Shown here one piece after another: positions 34,288-42,917 of a stretch of DNA of 64,000 bases; the stretch's first letter is position 1, and each line of letters starts with the position of its first letter. The DNA is from Pseudomonas aestuarii. GTDB taxonomy: Bacteria > Pseudomonadota > Gammaproteobacteria > Pseudomonadales > Pseudomonadaceae. Position numbers and translations under genes: made by a program. The stretch is taken from positions 186,001 to 250,000 of the forward strand of contig NZ_JAQJZJ010000005.1 of the NCBI RefSeq assembly GCF_027988105.1, read 5' to 3'. The notes under the pieces are model-generated. The model worked only from the letters and a program-made list of their open reading frames with translations, was not told the origin of the DNA and searched no databases.

Positions 34288-34404
34288 TACGCTTGTCCCG
34301 AATGGAAATCTCGTCGGGCTGGGCCAACGAAAAGGCTATGGTCAAATTAGCTGTTGCAGCCGCTAGCGGCTTCCAGCAGCCAGGGTTCGGCAGAAGGGGT
34401 TGTG

Positions 34405-34450
34405 ATGCGTAGGGCGGACTCAGGAGCGCAGCGAACAGTCCGCCGGTGAT
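34405..34450 (+). repeat. Single copy of the palindromic intergenic repeat
   Basis: GTAGGGCGGACT opens the unit, GCGCAGCGA is the core, and AGTCCGCCGGTGAT closes it. GGCGGACT (34413-34420) and AGTCCGCC (34437-34444) form a perfect 8-bp stem. The unit clearly belongs to the same family as the tandem array at 4153-4542. Confidence 0.75.
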
Positions 34451-34499
34451 GGAAGCCGGCGTACTGGTAGCCGGCTGAGCCATACACGGCAGCAACGAA

Positions 34500-34524
34500 A
34501 AGGCCCGCGCTTGCGGGCCTGTTT
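34500..34524. terminator. Terminator between enoyl-CoA hydratase and pykA
   Basis: AAAAGGCCCGC, loop GCTT-like, GCGGGCCTGTTT. The stem GGCCCGC/GCGGGCC with A and T runs on either side can act in both directions between these convergent genes. Confidence 0.8.
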
Positions 34525-34541
34525 GCGTTACGGCGCAGGCA

Positions 34542-35993
34542 TTACACCAGCGCTTCACCGACATGCAGGATCTTCATGCCGTTGGTGCCGCCGATGGTGT
34601 GGTAGCTGTCGCCCTTGGTCAGGATCACCCAGTCACCCGGCTTGACCACGCCACGCTTGAGCAGTTCGTCCACGGCCGCCTGGCTGACTTGTTCCGGCGG
34701 CAGGGCCGCCGGGTCGAACGGTACGGTGTAGACGCCGCGAAACATGGCGGCGCGGGCCTGGGTGGCGCGGTGTGGGGAGAACGCGTAGATCGGCACCGAG
34801 GAGCGAATCCGCGACATGATCAGCGGGGTATAGCCGCTCTCGGTCAGGGCGATGATCGCCTTGACGCCCGGGAAATGGTTGGCCGTGTACATGGCGGCCA
34901 GGGCGATGCTTTCGTCGCAGCGCTCGAAGGTCGTGCCCATGCGGTGGCTGGAGGCTTTGCTGGTCGGGTGCTTTTCCGCACCGATGCAAATCCGCGCCAT
35001 GGCTTGCACCGCTTCCAGCGGGTAGGCGCCGGCTGCGCTTTCCGCCGAGAGCATCACCGCGTCCGTGTAGTCGAGTACGGCGTTGGCTACGTCGGAGACT
35101 TCCGCGCGGGTCGGCATCGGGTTCTGGATCATCGACTCCATCATCTGCGTCGCCGTGATCACCGCCTTGTTGTGGCGGCGCGCATGCAGAATGATTTTCT
35201 TCTGAATGCCGCACAGCTCGGCGTCGCCGATTTCCACGCCGAGATCGCCACGGGCGACCATGACCGCGTCACTGGCGCGGATCAGGCCGTCGAGGGTGTC
35301 GTCGTCGGCCACGGCCTCGGCCCGTTCGATCTTGGCCACCAGCCAGGCGGTGCCGCCCGACTCGTCACGCAGTTTGCGCGCGTACTCCATGTCCGAGGCA
35401 TCGCGCGGAAAGGACACGGCCAGGTAATCCAGGTCCATCTCGGCGGCGTGGATGATGTCGGCCTTGTCTTTCTCGGTCAGCGCCGGCGCGGTCAGGCCGC
35501 CACCACGACGGTTGATGCCTTTATGGTCGGACAGCGGGCCGCCAATCAATACCGAGCAGTGCAGGGCGTCGGCAGTCGCGGTGTCCACGCGCATCACCAC
35601 CCGGCCATCGTCGAGCAACAGCTCATCACCAACGCCGCAGTCCTTGACCAGGTCCGGGTAGTCGATGCCGACGATTTCCTGGGTGCCCTCGGTCAGCGGA
35701 TGACTGGTGGAAAAGGTGAAGGGGTCGCCGACCTTGAGTTCGATGCGCTTGCAGGCGAACTTGGCAATGCGGATCTTCGGTCCTTGCAGGTCGCCGAGCA
35801 GGGCGACATGCCGGCCATGCTTGGCGGCCAGTTCGCGCACCAGCTTGGCGCGGGCCTTGTGCTCGTCCGGCGTGCCATGGGAGAAGTTCAGCCGGGCCAC
35901 ATCCAGGCCGGCGATGATCAGTTGTTCGAGGACCTCGGGCGAGTTGCTCGATGGACCAAGGGTGGCGACGATTTTGGTACGGCGAAAAGTCAT
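34542..35993 (-). CDS. pykA: Pyruvate kinase, PykA type
   Basis: A 483-residue glycolytic enzyme that makes pyruvate and ATP from phosphoenolpyruvate and ADP. It begins RRTKIVATLGPSSN. LNFSHG is at about 36-41, GDLQGPKIR near 67, the catalytic-Lys motif VAKIERAEAV near 218-227, MVARGDLGVEIG near 245, and a C-terminal effector domain ends the chain. Length and motifs fit the AMP/sugar-phosphate-activated PykA form of pseudomonads. It is convergent with the hydratase gene and sits next to a universal stress protein gene on the same strand, as in P. aeruginosa. Confidence 0.94.
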   Translation of the reverse strand: MTFRRTKIVATLGPSSNSPEVLEQLIIAGLDVARLNFSHGTPDEHKARAKLVRELAAKHGRHVALLGDLQGPKIRIAKFACKRIELKVGDPFTFSTSHPLTEGTQEIVGIDYPDLVKDCGVGDELLLDDGRVVMRVDTATADALHCSVLIGGPLSDHKGINRRGGGLTAPALTEKDKADIIHAAEMDLDYLAVSFPRDASDMEYARKLRDESGGTAWLVAKIERAEAVADDDTLDGLIRASDAVMVARGDLGVEIGDAELCGIQKKIILHARRHNKAVITATQMMESMIQNPMPTRAEVSDVANAVLDYTDAVMLSAESAAGAYPLEAVQAMARICIGAEKHPTSKASSHRMGTTFERCDESIALAAMYTANHFPGVKAIIALTESGYTPLIMSRIRSSVPIYAFSPHRATQARAAMFRGVYTVPFDPAALPPEQVSQAAVDELLKRGVVKPGDWVILTKGDSYHTIGGTNGMKILHVGEALV

Positions 35994-36048
35994 GCACGGA
36001 CTCCTGAGTTGCGATTGAGCGCGAGGCTACTACGCTGCAACCCTGTAG

Positions 36049-36975
36049 TCATTGTTGCTCTGCACTACCTTTCTGCTCGGGTTTGAGCACCAGTAAATCG
36101 CAGTCCACGCTCTCCAGAATACGCTCCGCGGTATGCCCGATCAGGGCCGTATCCAGGTGGCCGCGAGCGATGGCGCCCATCAACAGCAGGTCGACATGCT
36201 GCTCGCGAACAAAGCGGGGCAGGACTTCTTCGGCAAAGCCCTCGATCAAGTGCGTATTGGGCGTGGCGATCGGGTATTGGTCGATCAACTGGGCAAAGGC
36301 TTCGCGGTGCTGGGCGGCGCAGCGGGCGACATAGTCATCGTAATTGGCCAGCAGTTCGGCATCGAACATCAGGGTGCGCGGCAAGGCGGAATAACTGTGC
36401 AGGTAGTGGGCGTGCATGCCCAGTTGACGACTCAACTCGCTGGCCGCGCGAATCAGTTGATGATCGAGCGCCGCCGGCTTGTCGGCGCTGTGCAGGGGAT
36501 CGAGCGCTGCACACAGGCTATGGCCCTGCCATTGGGCATGATGCACCAGCCATAGCGGTGCCGGGCAATGGCGGATCAACTGCCAGCAGCTGTTGGTCAG
36601 CAGCAGCCGGCGCAGCAGGCTGTCATGCACGGTGGCCTTGAGCACCAGGTCGGGCACCAGCTCTGCCACTTTCTCCAGTACCAGCTTGTGCAGCGGCCTG
36701 CCCCAGCGCACGTCCAGATGCAGTTCCAGGCCCTCGGCCCGCACTGGCGCGGCCAATTCCTCCAGCCATTCCATGCCACGTTCGAGCCAGGCGGCCCGCC
36801 CCCGGCTTTGCATGGCCGTATCGAACAGATGGCCGGCTTCCAGGGTGGCGTTGTATTCGACCAGCAGCAGGTGCAGTTTCGCGCGGGTCTTGCGTGCCAG
36901 CCATAGCGCCCGCTCGAGTGCCGGCTGGTGTGTCTGCTGGGGTTCGATGACAACCAGTAGCTGTTGCAGATTCAT
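36049..36975 (-). CDS. Tandem universal stress protein (UspE-like)
   Basis: A 308-residue protein with two Usp domains (about 1-150 and 155-305). The first begins QQLLVVIEPQQTHQPALERA. The second ends with MGAIARGHLDTALIGHTAERIL and LVLKPEQ, the normal Usp phosphate-loop region. The first domain's loop (LKATVHDSLLRRLLLTNSCW) is less canonical, so ATP binding there is doubtful. UspE-type proteins act in stress survival and aggregation. It lies upstream of pykA on the same strand with a 55-bp gap. Confidence 0.88.
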   Translation of the reverse strand: MNLQQLLVVIEPQQTHQPALERALWLARKTRAKLHLLLVEYNATLEAGHLFDTAMQSRGRAAWLERGMEWLEELAAPVRAEGLELHLDVRWGRPLHKLVLEKVAELVPDLVLKATVHDSLLRRLLLTNSCWQLIRHCPAPLWLVHHAQWQGHSLCAALDPLHSADKPAALDHQLIRAASELSRQLGMHAHYLHSYSALPRTLMFDAELLANYDDYVARCAAQHREAFAQLIDQYPIATPNTHLIEGFAEEVLPRFVREQHVDLLLMGAIARGHLDTALIGHTAERILESVDCDLLVLKPEQKGSAEQQ

Positions 36976-37149
36976 GGACCTGGACCTCGCTGTGGGTTAG
37001 CGGCACATTGCAACGCATGGGCGCGCTGCTGGCGTTGATCTGTATCAGCTTAGTGGACCGGCTATTGCTTGGCGTCTGAGCCGGCGATCGGCATGAGCCT
37101 GCAGATTTCTGCAGGTCAGTCGATACACTGCTCATTGGAGGAGAGACCC

Positions 37150-37524
37150 ATGCGAACCCTGTTGATTCTGACCCTGGCGCTCAGCGCCGCCGGTTGTACC
37201 CGTTGGTCGCTCGACCACCACTTGAACAATGCCTATCGCGCCTATGAGCAGGGCGATTGTTCGCAGGTCATGCTGGAGCTATCCCAGGCCGAGCGTAAAA
37301 GCCGTTCGCGTCCTTATCTGCAGCCGGAAATCTCCCTGTTGCGTGGCCAGTGCCTGGAGCGGCAAAACCTGTTCGTCGATGCGGCGCAGACCTATGAGTT
37401 CCTCATCAGTCGCTACCCCAGCAGTGAATACGCCTTCCGCGCCCGCGCGCGCCTGCAAACCTTGCAGCAGTTGGGGCATTACCGTCCGGCAGGCGCAGCC
37501 AAGGCGACAGCCACGGCACTCTGA
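37150..37524 (+). CDS. Small TPR-like lipoprotein
   Basis: A 124-residue exported protein. An N-terminal hydrophobic segment ends with LSAAGC, a passable lipobox with Cys16. The mature part contains paired helices typical of tetratricopeptide repeats (NNAYRAYEQGDCSQVMLELSQAE, given here as the helix pair around residues 26-48, and TYEFLISRYPSSEYAFRARARL near 81). This is the pattern of YfiO/YbgF-like outer membrane assembly helpers, though much shorter. GGAGAG precedes the ATG at 37150. Confidence 0.72.
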   Translation: MRTLLILTLALSAAGCTRWSLDHHLNNAYRAYEQGDCSQVMLELSQAERKSRSRPYLQPEISLLRGQCLERQNLFVDAAQTYEFLISRYPSSEYAFRARARLQTLQQLGHYRPAGAAKATATAL

Positions 37525-37595
37525 CTATAGGTCACGGGGTTTGGCTGCATGAGATTGCAGGGGTAAGCTGATGGATCGTTCAGGGAGGGAAAATC

Positions 37596-38018
37596 ATGCG
37601 CCTGTTGCTCTGTCTCCTGTTGCTGCCCGGATTGGCCGCGGCAGAGATTTATCGCTGGGTCGATGCCAATGGTCAGGTGCACTTCGCTCAGCGCCCTGTT
37701 ACGCCCGGGGCCGAGCAGGTCGAGGTCAGGCCGCAGGTGATCGAACGTGACGAGGCGACGCGCCAGCGCGAGGAGCGTGCCGCGCGCTTCTACGACGCGC
37801 GCCGCGCCGAGCAGGCGCAGGCGGCGGTTGCCTCAGCCACACGTCAAACCCAGCGTGCGCAGGAATGCAGCGAGCTGCGCAACAGGTTGGTGCAGCTCCA
37901 GGAAGGGCGGCGCTATTTCAGCTCCGAGGCGAATGGCGAACGGACCTATTACAGCGATCAACAGCTTGATGCCGCTCGTCGTCAGCTGCGTGACCGAGTA
38001 TCCGAACGCTGTTCCTGA
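37596..38018 (+). CDS. Periplasmic DUF4124-domain protein
   Basis: A 140-residue exported protein with a signal peptide cleaved after about residue 16 (GLAAA). The first mature residues EIYRWVDANGQVHFAQRP are the DUF4124 signature (xxYRWxDxxGxxHFSDxP). A charged helix (residues 50-100) and a tail with QQLDAARRQLRDRVSERC follow. DUF4124 proteins are common and of unknown function in Pseudomonas, and are thought to act at the cell wall. GGAGGG lies upstream. Confidence 0.8.
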   Translation: MRLLLCLLLLPGLAAAEIYRWVDANGQVHFAQRPVTPGAEQVEVRPQVIERDEATRQREERAARFYDARRAEQAQAAVASATRQTQRAQECSELRNRLVQLQEGRRYFSSEANGERTYYSDQQLDAARRQLRDRVSERCS

Positions 38019-38078
38019 AACTGGTCCAGGAGCAATAGTGCGGCCATACTTAGAAGCTCTTCATAGCGATGTGCCATT

Positions 38079-38435
38079 ATGCCCATTCAGCGCCGAATCG
38101 AACGCCAGCAGTTGCCTTGCTACCTGAAGGTGTTCAACCGCATTACCGATAAGCCTATGGGCTATATCGGCAATGTGTCGTTGGACGGCCTCATGTTGAT
38201 CAGCCAATTACCACTGCTGGTCGGTGCGCGTTTCGACATGCGCTTGAAGATTCCAGGGCAGAGCACGCTCCACTTCATCGACTTCTCGGCCACCTGTCAG
38301 TGGTGTCGCGAGGATGTCACTCCAGGCAGCTTCGACTCGGGTTTCGCCTTGGTGGCGCCGCCCGCCGAGTTCGTCGAGATGGTCGACTCGTTGCGTCAAT
38401 ACTTCAGTTTCTACCCGCTGGGTGCCTCTGCCTAG
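38079..38435 (+). CDS. PilZ-domain protein, probable cyclic-di-GMP receptor
   Basis: A 118-residue single PilZ domain with both ligand motifs intact: RxxxR (Arg5 to Arg9, RRIER) and NxSxxG (Asn32 to Gly37, NVSLDG). It should bind cyclic-di-GMP and alter a partner protein. It lies a few kilobases from the diguanylate cyclase gene sadC, as in P. aeruginosa. Gap to the previous gene 60 bp. Confidence 0.85.
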   Translation: MPIQRRIERQQLPCYLKVFNRITDKPMGYIGNVSLDGLMLISQLPLLVGARFDMRLKIPGQSTLHFIDFSATCQWCREDVTPGSFDSGFALVAPPAEFVEMVDSLRQYFSFYPLGASA

Positions 38436-38612
38436 GCGGCGCTCTTGGAGAGGGGCTGATGACGAGTGGAAGACGCCCGCCTGCTGCGGCCGCCTGCAGA
38501 CGGTCTCGTGACGGCGCTCGATATTTGCCCAAGCCTTGAGATCTCGCGGTGAGACGGGCCGCAGGATCAACAGGAACGGGTTCGTGCACCGCTTGAGCGA
38601 AACAGCGTCCAT

Positions 38613-38640
38613 AAAAAAACCGCCTCGTAAGGCGGTTTTC
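38613..38640. terminator. Bidirectional terminator between PilZ gene and mqo
   Basis: AAAAAAACCGCC, loop TCGTAA, GGCGGTTTTC: a short strong stem flanked by A and T runs, located between the convergent PilZ and mqo genes. Confidence 0.85.
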
Positions 38641-38657
38641 TCAATTATGCCGCCACC

Positions 38658-40172
38658 TCAAGCCATTGCTGGCTCGTTCAGTTGCAGCAGTTCGTCGGAG
38701 CGCATCTGCACCTCGCTGTAGCGTTCGGCGTTGCTGGCAAGCACCTCGGCCATGGCGGGGAAGATCTCGTTCAGCTTGCTGCGCCACTGCTCGGATTCAA
38801 CCTGCTTGGGGAAGCAGCGCTGAATCAGGTCGAGCATGATCGACACGGTCACCGAGGCGCCTGGCGATGCGCCGAGCAGGGCGGCGATGGAGCCGTCCTC
38901 AGCCGCAACCAGCTCGGTGCCGAACTGCAGGATGCCGCCGTGCTTGGCATCTTTCTTGATGATCTGCACGCGCTGGCCGGCCATTTCCAGGCGCCAGTCC
39001 TCGGCTTTCGCCAGTGGGTAAAAGCCGCGCAGGGTCTTCAGGCGCTTTTCATCGGACTGCATCACTTCCTTGATCAGGTAGCGGGTCAGTTCGAAGTTGT
39101 CGCGTGCCACCGCAAGCATCGGGCCGATATTGTTGGGGCGGATCGACAGTGGCAGATCGAGCAAGGAGCCGTGACGCAGGAATTTGGTCGAGAAACCGGC
39201 GTAGGGCCCGAACAGCAGAGATGTCTTGCCATCGACCACGCGGGTGTCGAGGTGCGGTACCGACATCGGCGGCGAACCCACTTCGGCCTGGCTGTAGACC
39301 TTGGCTTCGTGCTGTTTGACCACCTCGGGGTTGTCGCAGCGCAACCATTGGCCGCTCACCGGGAAACCGCCGTAACCTTTGCCTTCGGGAATGCCGGACA
39401 TCTGCAGCAACGGCAGGGCGGCACCGCCGGCACCGAGGAAGACGAACCTGGCCTGGATCGTGCGGTGATTGCCGCTCTGCTGATCCTTGATGCTGACGCG
39501 CCAGCCTTGCTCGTTGCGTTCGAGGCCGGTGACCTTCTGGCTGCATTTGACCTGTGCGTTGGGCTGTTTGCCCAGGTGGTGGAGCAGGTGCTTGGTCAGC
39601 GTGCCGAAGTTGACGTCGGTGCCTGCCATGACCCGGGTCGCGGCGATCGGCTCTTGCGGATCGCGGCCCGGCAGCATCAGTGGCATCCACTCGGCCATGG
39701 TGGCGCGGTCTTCGGTGTACTCCATATCGGCGAAGGCATGGTGCTGGGTCAGCGCCTTGAACCGCGTCTTGAGGAAGTCGATGCCTTCCTGCCCGCGCAC
39801 AAAGCTAAGGTGCGGCACCGGAGTGATGAAGGATTTGGGTGAACCAAAGGTGCCTTTGTCGGCGTCCTTTTCGATCAAATAAGCCCAGAACTGCTTCGAC
39901 TCTTCGAATTGGGTATTGATGGTCACCGACTTTTTGATGTCGATCGAGCCATCCGCCGCCTGCGGCGTATAGTTCAACTCGCACAGTCCGGCGTGGCCGG
40001 TACCGGCATTGTTCCAGGGATTGGAGCTTTCGATCGCGCCGGATTCCATCAGTTCGATGATTTCCAGCGTGAGGCCTGGATCAAGTTCTTTCAGGAGCAC
40101 GGCCAAGGTCGCGCTCATGATGCCGGCACCAACCAGCACCGCATCCACCGTTTCGTAATCGTTCTGCGCCAT
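38658..40172 (-). CDS. mqo: Malate:quinone oxidoreductase
   Basis: A 504-residue peripheral membrane flavoenzyme that oxidises malate to oxaloacetate and reduces quinone. It gives Pseudomonas an NAD-independent TCA step. N-terminal FAD motif [15 protein letters not shown] (about 9-23), then [20 protein letters not shown], split here as [12 protein letters not shown] and LCELNYTP, the hallmark of Mqo; [12 protein letters not shown] near 305; and [15 protein letters not shown] near the C-terminus. GGAGAAG precedes the ATG at 40172. The 460-bp upstream gap leaves room for promoter control. The fumarase in this window makes its substrate. Confidence 0.94.
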   Translation of the reverse strand: MAQNDYETVDAVLVGAGIMSATLAVLLKELDPGLTLEIIELMESGAIESSNPWNNAGTGHAGLCELNYTPQAADGSIDIKKSVTINTQFEESKQFWAYLIEKDADKGTFGSPKSFITPVPHLSFVRGQEGIDFLKTRFKALTQHHAFADMEYTEDRATMAEWMPLMLPGRDPQEPIAATRVMAGTDVNFGTLTKHLLHHLGKQPNAQVKCSQKVTGLERNEQGWRVSIKDQQSGNHRTIQARFVFLGAGGAALPLLQMSGIPEGKGYGGFPVSGQWLRCDNPEVVKQHEAKVYSQAEVGSPPMSVPHLDTRVVDGKTSLLFGPYAGFSTKFLRHGSLLDLPLSIRPNNIGPMLAVARDNFELTRYLIKEVMQSDEKRLKTLRGFYPLAKAEDWRLEMAGQRVQIIKKDAKHGGILQFGTELVAAEDGSIAALLGASPGASVTVSIMLDLIQRCFPKQVESEQWRSKLNEIFPAMAEVLASNAERYSEVQMRSDELLQLNEPAMA

Positions 40173-40635
40173 TATCACTTCTCCTAAAAATGCTGCACCC
40201 AATTGACGGCCAGAGGCCTAAGCGTGAAACAACGCCTATCAGCAGTCGCTGAGGTGTCCCGGGGTGAGGCAGGAGGGGATGACGGAGCATTGCCCAGCCG
40301 CAAGATCGTTCATATTCGCCACACTCTTGTGAAGTTGTTGAAACCGTTTTTTCACGCTCTTTTGGAGCCGTGAACCTCAAAAGCTCGTTCGCCCAGGCCA
40401 GCCTTATTACCCGCGCAAAACTCCCGTTGCATGGCTGCAAGGCGGTCTGCGTGTTGGGTAAAGCGGCGAGCCGGAAGGGGCTGCACGAAGTGGGCGACTC
40501 TCTGGGGCGTGCCGATGGCTAATGCATCAGCGGTACGGCGAGGCCCGATCAGGAGGCGTCCTTATAATCGGGGCGCGATTATAAGACGAATACGGGGAAA
40601 TTGATCGTATCAAGTGACTTTTCTTCTTCAGCCGG
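40173..40635. other. Gene-free stretch upstream of mqo
   Basis: No reading frame looks coding. It contains the long mqo leader or promoter region, a short imperfect hairpin near 40345-40375 next to a T run, and the AT-rich palindrome at 40561-40585. Confidence 0.5.
40561..40585. promoter_or_regulatory. Perfect palindrome with TATAAT in both directions
   Basis: CTTATAATC (40561-40569) and GATTATAAG (40577-40585) are exact inverted copies 7 bp apart in otherwise GC-rich DNA. Each arm contains a consensus sigma-70 -10 hexamer, one per strand, so it could be a divergent core promoter or an operator. No clear -35 element was identified. Confidence 0.4.
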
Positions 40636-40869
40636 TCAGGCCAGCGAGGCTTCGGCGGCGGTCGAATTTGTCGCGGTCGGGGCGATTCGGGCACTGGCCG
40701 GGAGTGGTTTATGCAGCCAGCCGAGTTGCTGCTGATTGACCTCGGTCCAGTCCAGGCCTTGTGGCGCCTGGGCTGACTGGCGAAAGGCACGGCACAGGCC
40801 GTGCTCGTCGAGCAGGGCAAATGTGCGAATGTGACGGCGCGGGACGAGCCAGGAGCGAAGGGAGAACAT
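40636..40869 (-). CDS. Small basic conserved hypothetical protein
   Basis: A 77-residue protein. The first 60 residues (SWLVPRRHIRTFALLDEHGL, then CRAF) have a regular strand/turn character and look conserved, as far as I recall, in Pseudomonas. The tail is Ala/Thr-rich. No domain recognised. No strong ribosome site is visible. It may be co-directional with but distant from mqo. Confidence 0.55.
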   Translation of the reverse strand: MFSLRSWLVPRRHIRTFALLDEHGLCRAFRQSAQAPQGLDWTEVNQQQLGWLHKPLPASARIAPTATNSTAAEASLA

Positions 40870-41037
40870 GGCATGGACTCAGGCGGTTGACGACTAAAGT
40901 CTTATGCCAGCCGGGCATGACAGCGCTGTGACAACAGCTCGGTCTCCCTCAAGTCTTGCCTGCGGCGCTGTTAGCCCATGCTGCTGCTGGTTATACTGCG
41001 GAGCACTTTTGCGCCCCACACCCATGGAGAGATGAGC

Positions 41038-41622
41038 ATGCTGCATCGCCTGTTGTTTGGTCTGATCGCTGTCGTCAGCCTGACCCTGGTCGGCTGTGCC
41101 CACAGCCCGCAACAACTCAGTCCGCAACCCAAGATCAATGCCCCGCTGGCTGCCGTTGGCCAGGGCCAGCCGGTAGTGGTGAAGGTTGTCGACGGTCGTC
41201 CGTCGCCAGTACTCGGTACGCGTGGTGGCCTGTACCCGGAAACCAGTGCGATCGTCGTGACTGGTCAGGACATTCTGCCAAAACTGCAAGCCCAGGCAGA
41301 AGCGGCGGTGCGTCTACTTGGTTTCACCCCGACCCCGAATGCCTACAACGCGCCGCAGCTGACCCTGACCCTGGCCGAGTTGAAGTACCAGTCGCCGAAA
41401 GAAGGCCTGTACGTCACTGAGTCCGATATCACCGCGACCTTTCGCATCGACGTGCAGAACAGTGTGCGCCGTTACAACGGTCGCTACGGCGCCTCGATGA
41501 ACCAGCGCTTTGGCATGGCGCCGAACCAGGAAACCAATACCAAGCTGGTGGGCGATGTCTTGAGCGATGCGCTGACCCGTGCGTTCAAGGATCCGACTGT
41601 CGGCCAAATGCTCCGTCAGTAA
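41038..41622 (+). CDS. YajG-family lipoprotein
   Basis: A 194-residue outer-membrane lipoprotein: signal peptide MLHRLLFGLIAVVSLTLVGC with lipobox LVGC and Cys20. The mature domain (KINAPLAAVGQGQPVVVKVVDGRP in two parts, then LTLTLAELKYQ) fits the YajG family of unknown function. The start at 41038 is preferred because GGAGAG lies 6 nt before it; an in-frame ATG at 41032 is too close. A terminator follows about 110 bp after the stop. Confidence 0.85.
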   Translation: MLHRLLFGLIAVVSLTLVGCAHSPQQLSPQPKINAPLAAVGQGQPVVVKVVDGRPSPVLGTRGGLYPETSAIVVTGQDILPKLQAQAEAAVRLLGFTPTPNAYNAPQLTLTLAELKYQSPKEGLYVTESDITATFRIDVQNSVRRYNGRYGASMNQRFGMAPNQETNTKLVGDVLSDALTRAFKDPTVGQMLRQ

Positions 41623-41728
41623 GCGCCTGTCGATAAACGACCGGTCAGTTGCGCAAGGCTAGTCAGCCAAGAGCCGGTTCGTCAGGTCTTGCTTGTCAGC
41701 GACCAGTTGTATAGTTCGAGAGTCTGAA

Positions 41729-41768
41729 GAAATGCCGCTTCCCCGTCAGGGCTAAGCGGCATTTTTTC
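41729..41768 (+). terminator. Rho-independent terminator after the YajG-family gene
   Basis: AATGCCGCTT (41731-41740) pairs with AAGCGGCATT (41754-41763), followed by TTTTTC. Confidence 0.85.
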
Positions 41769-41864
41769 TTGAAGACAGGGCCGTGCGGCGCCTGCCCAAG
41801 GATTGTGTGCGATGGCTGCCGCCCATCAGTCAGAGCTGCTGGGTTGGGGGCGGCGAGGGCAGAT

Positions 41865-41910
41865 AAAAAACGCCGCTCACCGGTAACGGTGGAGTGGCGT
41901 TTTTTCTTGG
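41865..41910. terminator. Bidirectional terminator at the 3' end of the small gene at 41950
   Basis: AAAAAACGCCGCTCACCG, loop GTAA, CGGTGGAGTGGCGTTTTTTC: a long stem with A and T runs on both sides, 40 bp past the stop of the leftward small gene. Confidence 0.85.
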
Positions 41911-41949
41911 TCGAAGGGTATTGCGGGTGGCATGGCGCTGATTGGGCGT

Positions 41950-42159
41950 TCAGGCCGCGTCGGCATAAAACTCCGGCAAGCTGAAGCCGGTGTGCTGGTC
42001 GATGTCCGGCAGGTCATAGTGTTCATGACCGCCAAGGGTGCAATAGACCAGCCAGTGGTGATCCTGGACGTTGAAGGACAGTTCGTTGATTACCGCTTCT
42101 TCCATGTCGTCGAGCGAATCGATCAGGTAGTCACGGTCAAGGGGTTGGGGCGTGAGCAT
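41950..42159 (-). CDS. Small acidic conserved hypothetical protein
   Basis: A 69-residue acidic protein (DRDYLIDSLDDMEEAVINEL at residues 9-28; ends LPEFYADAA). GGAGGAA lies 6-8 nt before the ATG at 42159, and a proper terminator follows the gene; both support it as real. No domain recognised; no membrane segment. Confidence 0.7.
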   Translation of the reverse strand: MLTPQPLDRDYLIDSLDDMEEAVINELSFNVQDHHWLVYCTLGGHEHYDLPDIDQHTGFSLPEFYADAA

Positions 42160-42545
42160 GGCAATTCCTCCGCGGGCCTATTGGATACGCCCCGTGCAGC
42201 GATGACGGTGGCGTAGCTGAAAAGAATTCAAAGCTTAGGCCAGGAATATGACGATTCTTAGACGATTTTGAGATCGCTCCTTCGTTCGTCGGAAACGAAA
42301 CTTCTAAATCGACTGCTTCAGTAAACTGCGCGCGGTATTTTGGCTCGTCTGGTGGGATGTGGCGGTGTGAGGTGCGGCTGATGGAGGTGTGTAAGAGGGG
42401 AATTCAGCGCCTGCCCCCTGGAGCATCGAGTGTTCCTTCCCCGAGCGATCAGCCTAGGCGCTTCATGCCGTCCGGCAGCGCCGGAGTTTTTCCCTTTCGT
42501 GGTGCGCCGGCGTGATCTGTGCACCAATTTGCTGTGGAGGTTGCT
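42160..42545. other. Gene-free stretch with an orphan terminator
   Basis: No coding frame is convincing. It includes AT-richer DNA near 42225-42330 and a terminator-like hairpin at 42471-42492, facing rightward with no gene before it. Confidence 0.45.
42471..42492 (+). terminator. Orphan Rho-independent terminator or attenuator
   Basis: TCCGGC, loop AGC, GCCGGA, then GTTTTTCCC. It lies 54 bp before the next gene on the same strand and after no gene, so it could end a small RNA or regulate the downstream gene. Confidence 0.5.
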
Positions 42546-42833
42546 ATGCCGTTGCAGGCGCTCTGGTCTGTTTTTCTTGCCCATCCCGCGCAGTCGTTGA
42601 ATACCCTTGCCCTGTTCTTCGGGCTTGCCGGGGGCTGGTTGCTGCTGGCCACCCGCGTGCGTGAGCGGCGTGCAGTGGCACGCGTGATCGCGGGCGGCGG
42701 CGCCAAGCAGATGGTCGAGGAGGTGAGTGTGTTCGACGCCCCGACCCTGCGTATCAACCGGTTTTTCTATCGTTTCGGTTTTGCCAGCCTGGCGGCGTCG
42801 CTCGCGCTGTCCTGGGGCAGCACCCTGCTCTGA
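42546..42833 (+). CDS. Small two-helix membrane protein
   Basis: A 95-residue protein with a first hydrophobic helix at about 18-36 (LNTLALFFGLAGGWLLLA) and a second at about 75-92 (FGFASLAASLALSWG), joined by a basic, charged segment that would face the cytoplasm. TGGAGG lies 5 nt before the ATG at 42546. No known domain. Confidence 0.7.
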   Translation: MPLQALWSVFLAHPAQSLNTLALFFGLAGGWLLLATRVRERRAVARVIAGGGAKQMVEEVSVFDAPTLRINRFFYRFGFASLAASLALSWGSTLL

Positions 42834-42864
42834 GTTACCGCGAGGCGCCAGCACTACTTTCCAG

Positions 42865-42900
42865 CAAAAAAGCGGCAGCCCATGGGCTGCCGCTTTTTGT
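42865..42900. terminator. Bidirectional terminator
   Basis: AAAAAAGCGGCAGCCC, centre ATG, GGGCTGCCGCTTTTTG: a strong symmetric hairpin between convergent genes. Confidence 0.9.
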
Positions 42901-42917
42901 TAGTGCGCCAGGCATTG

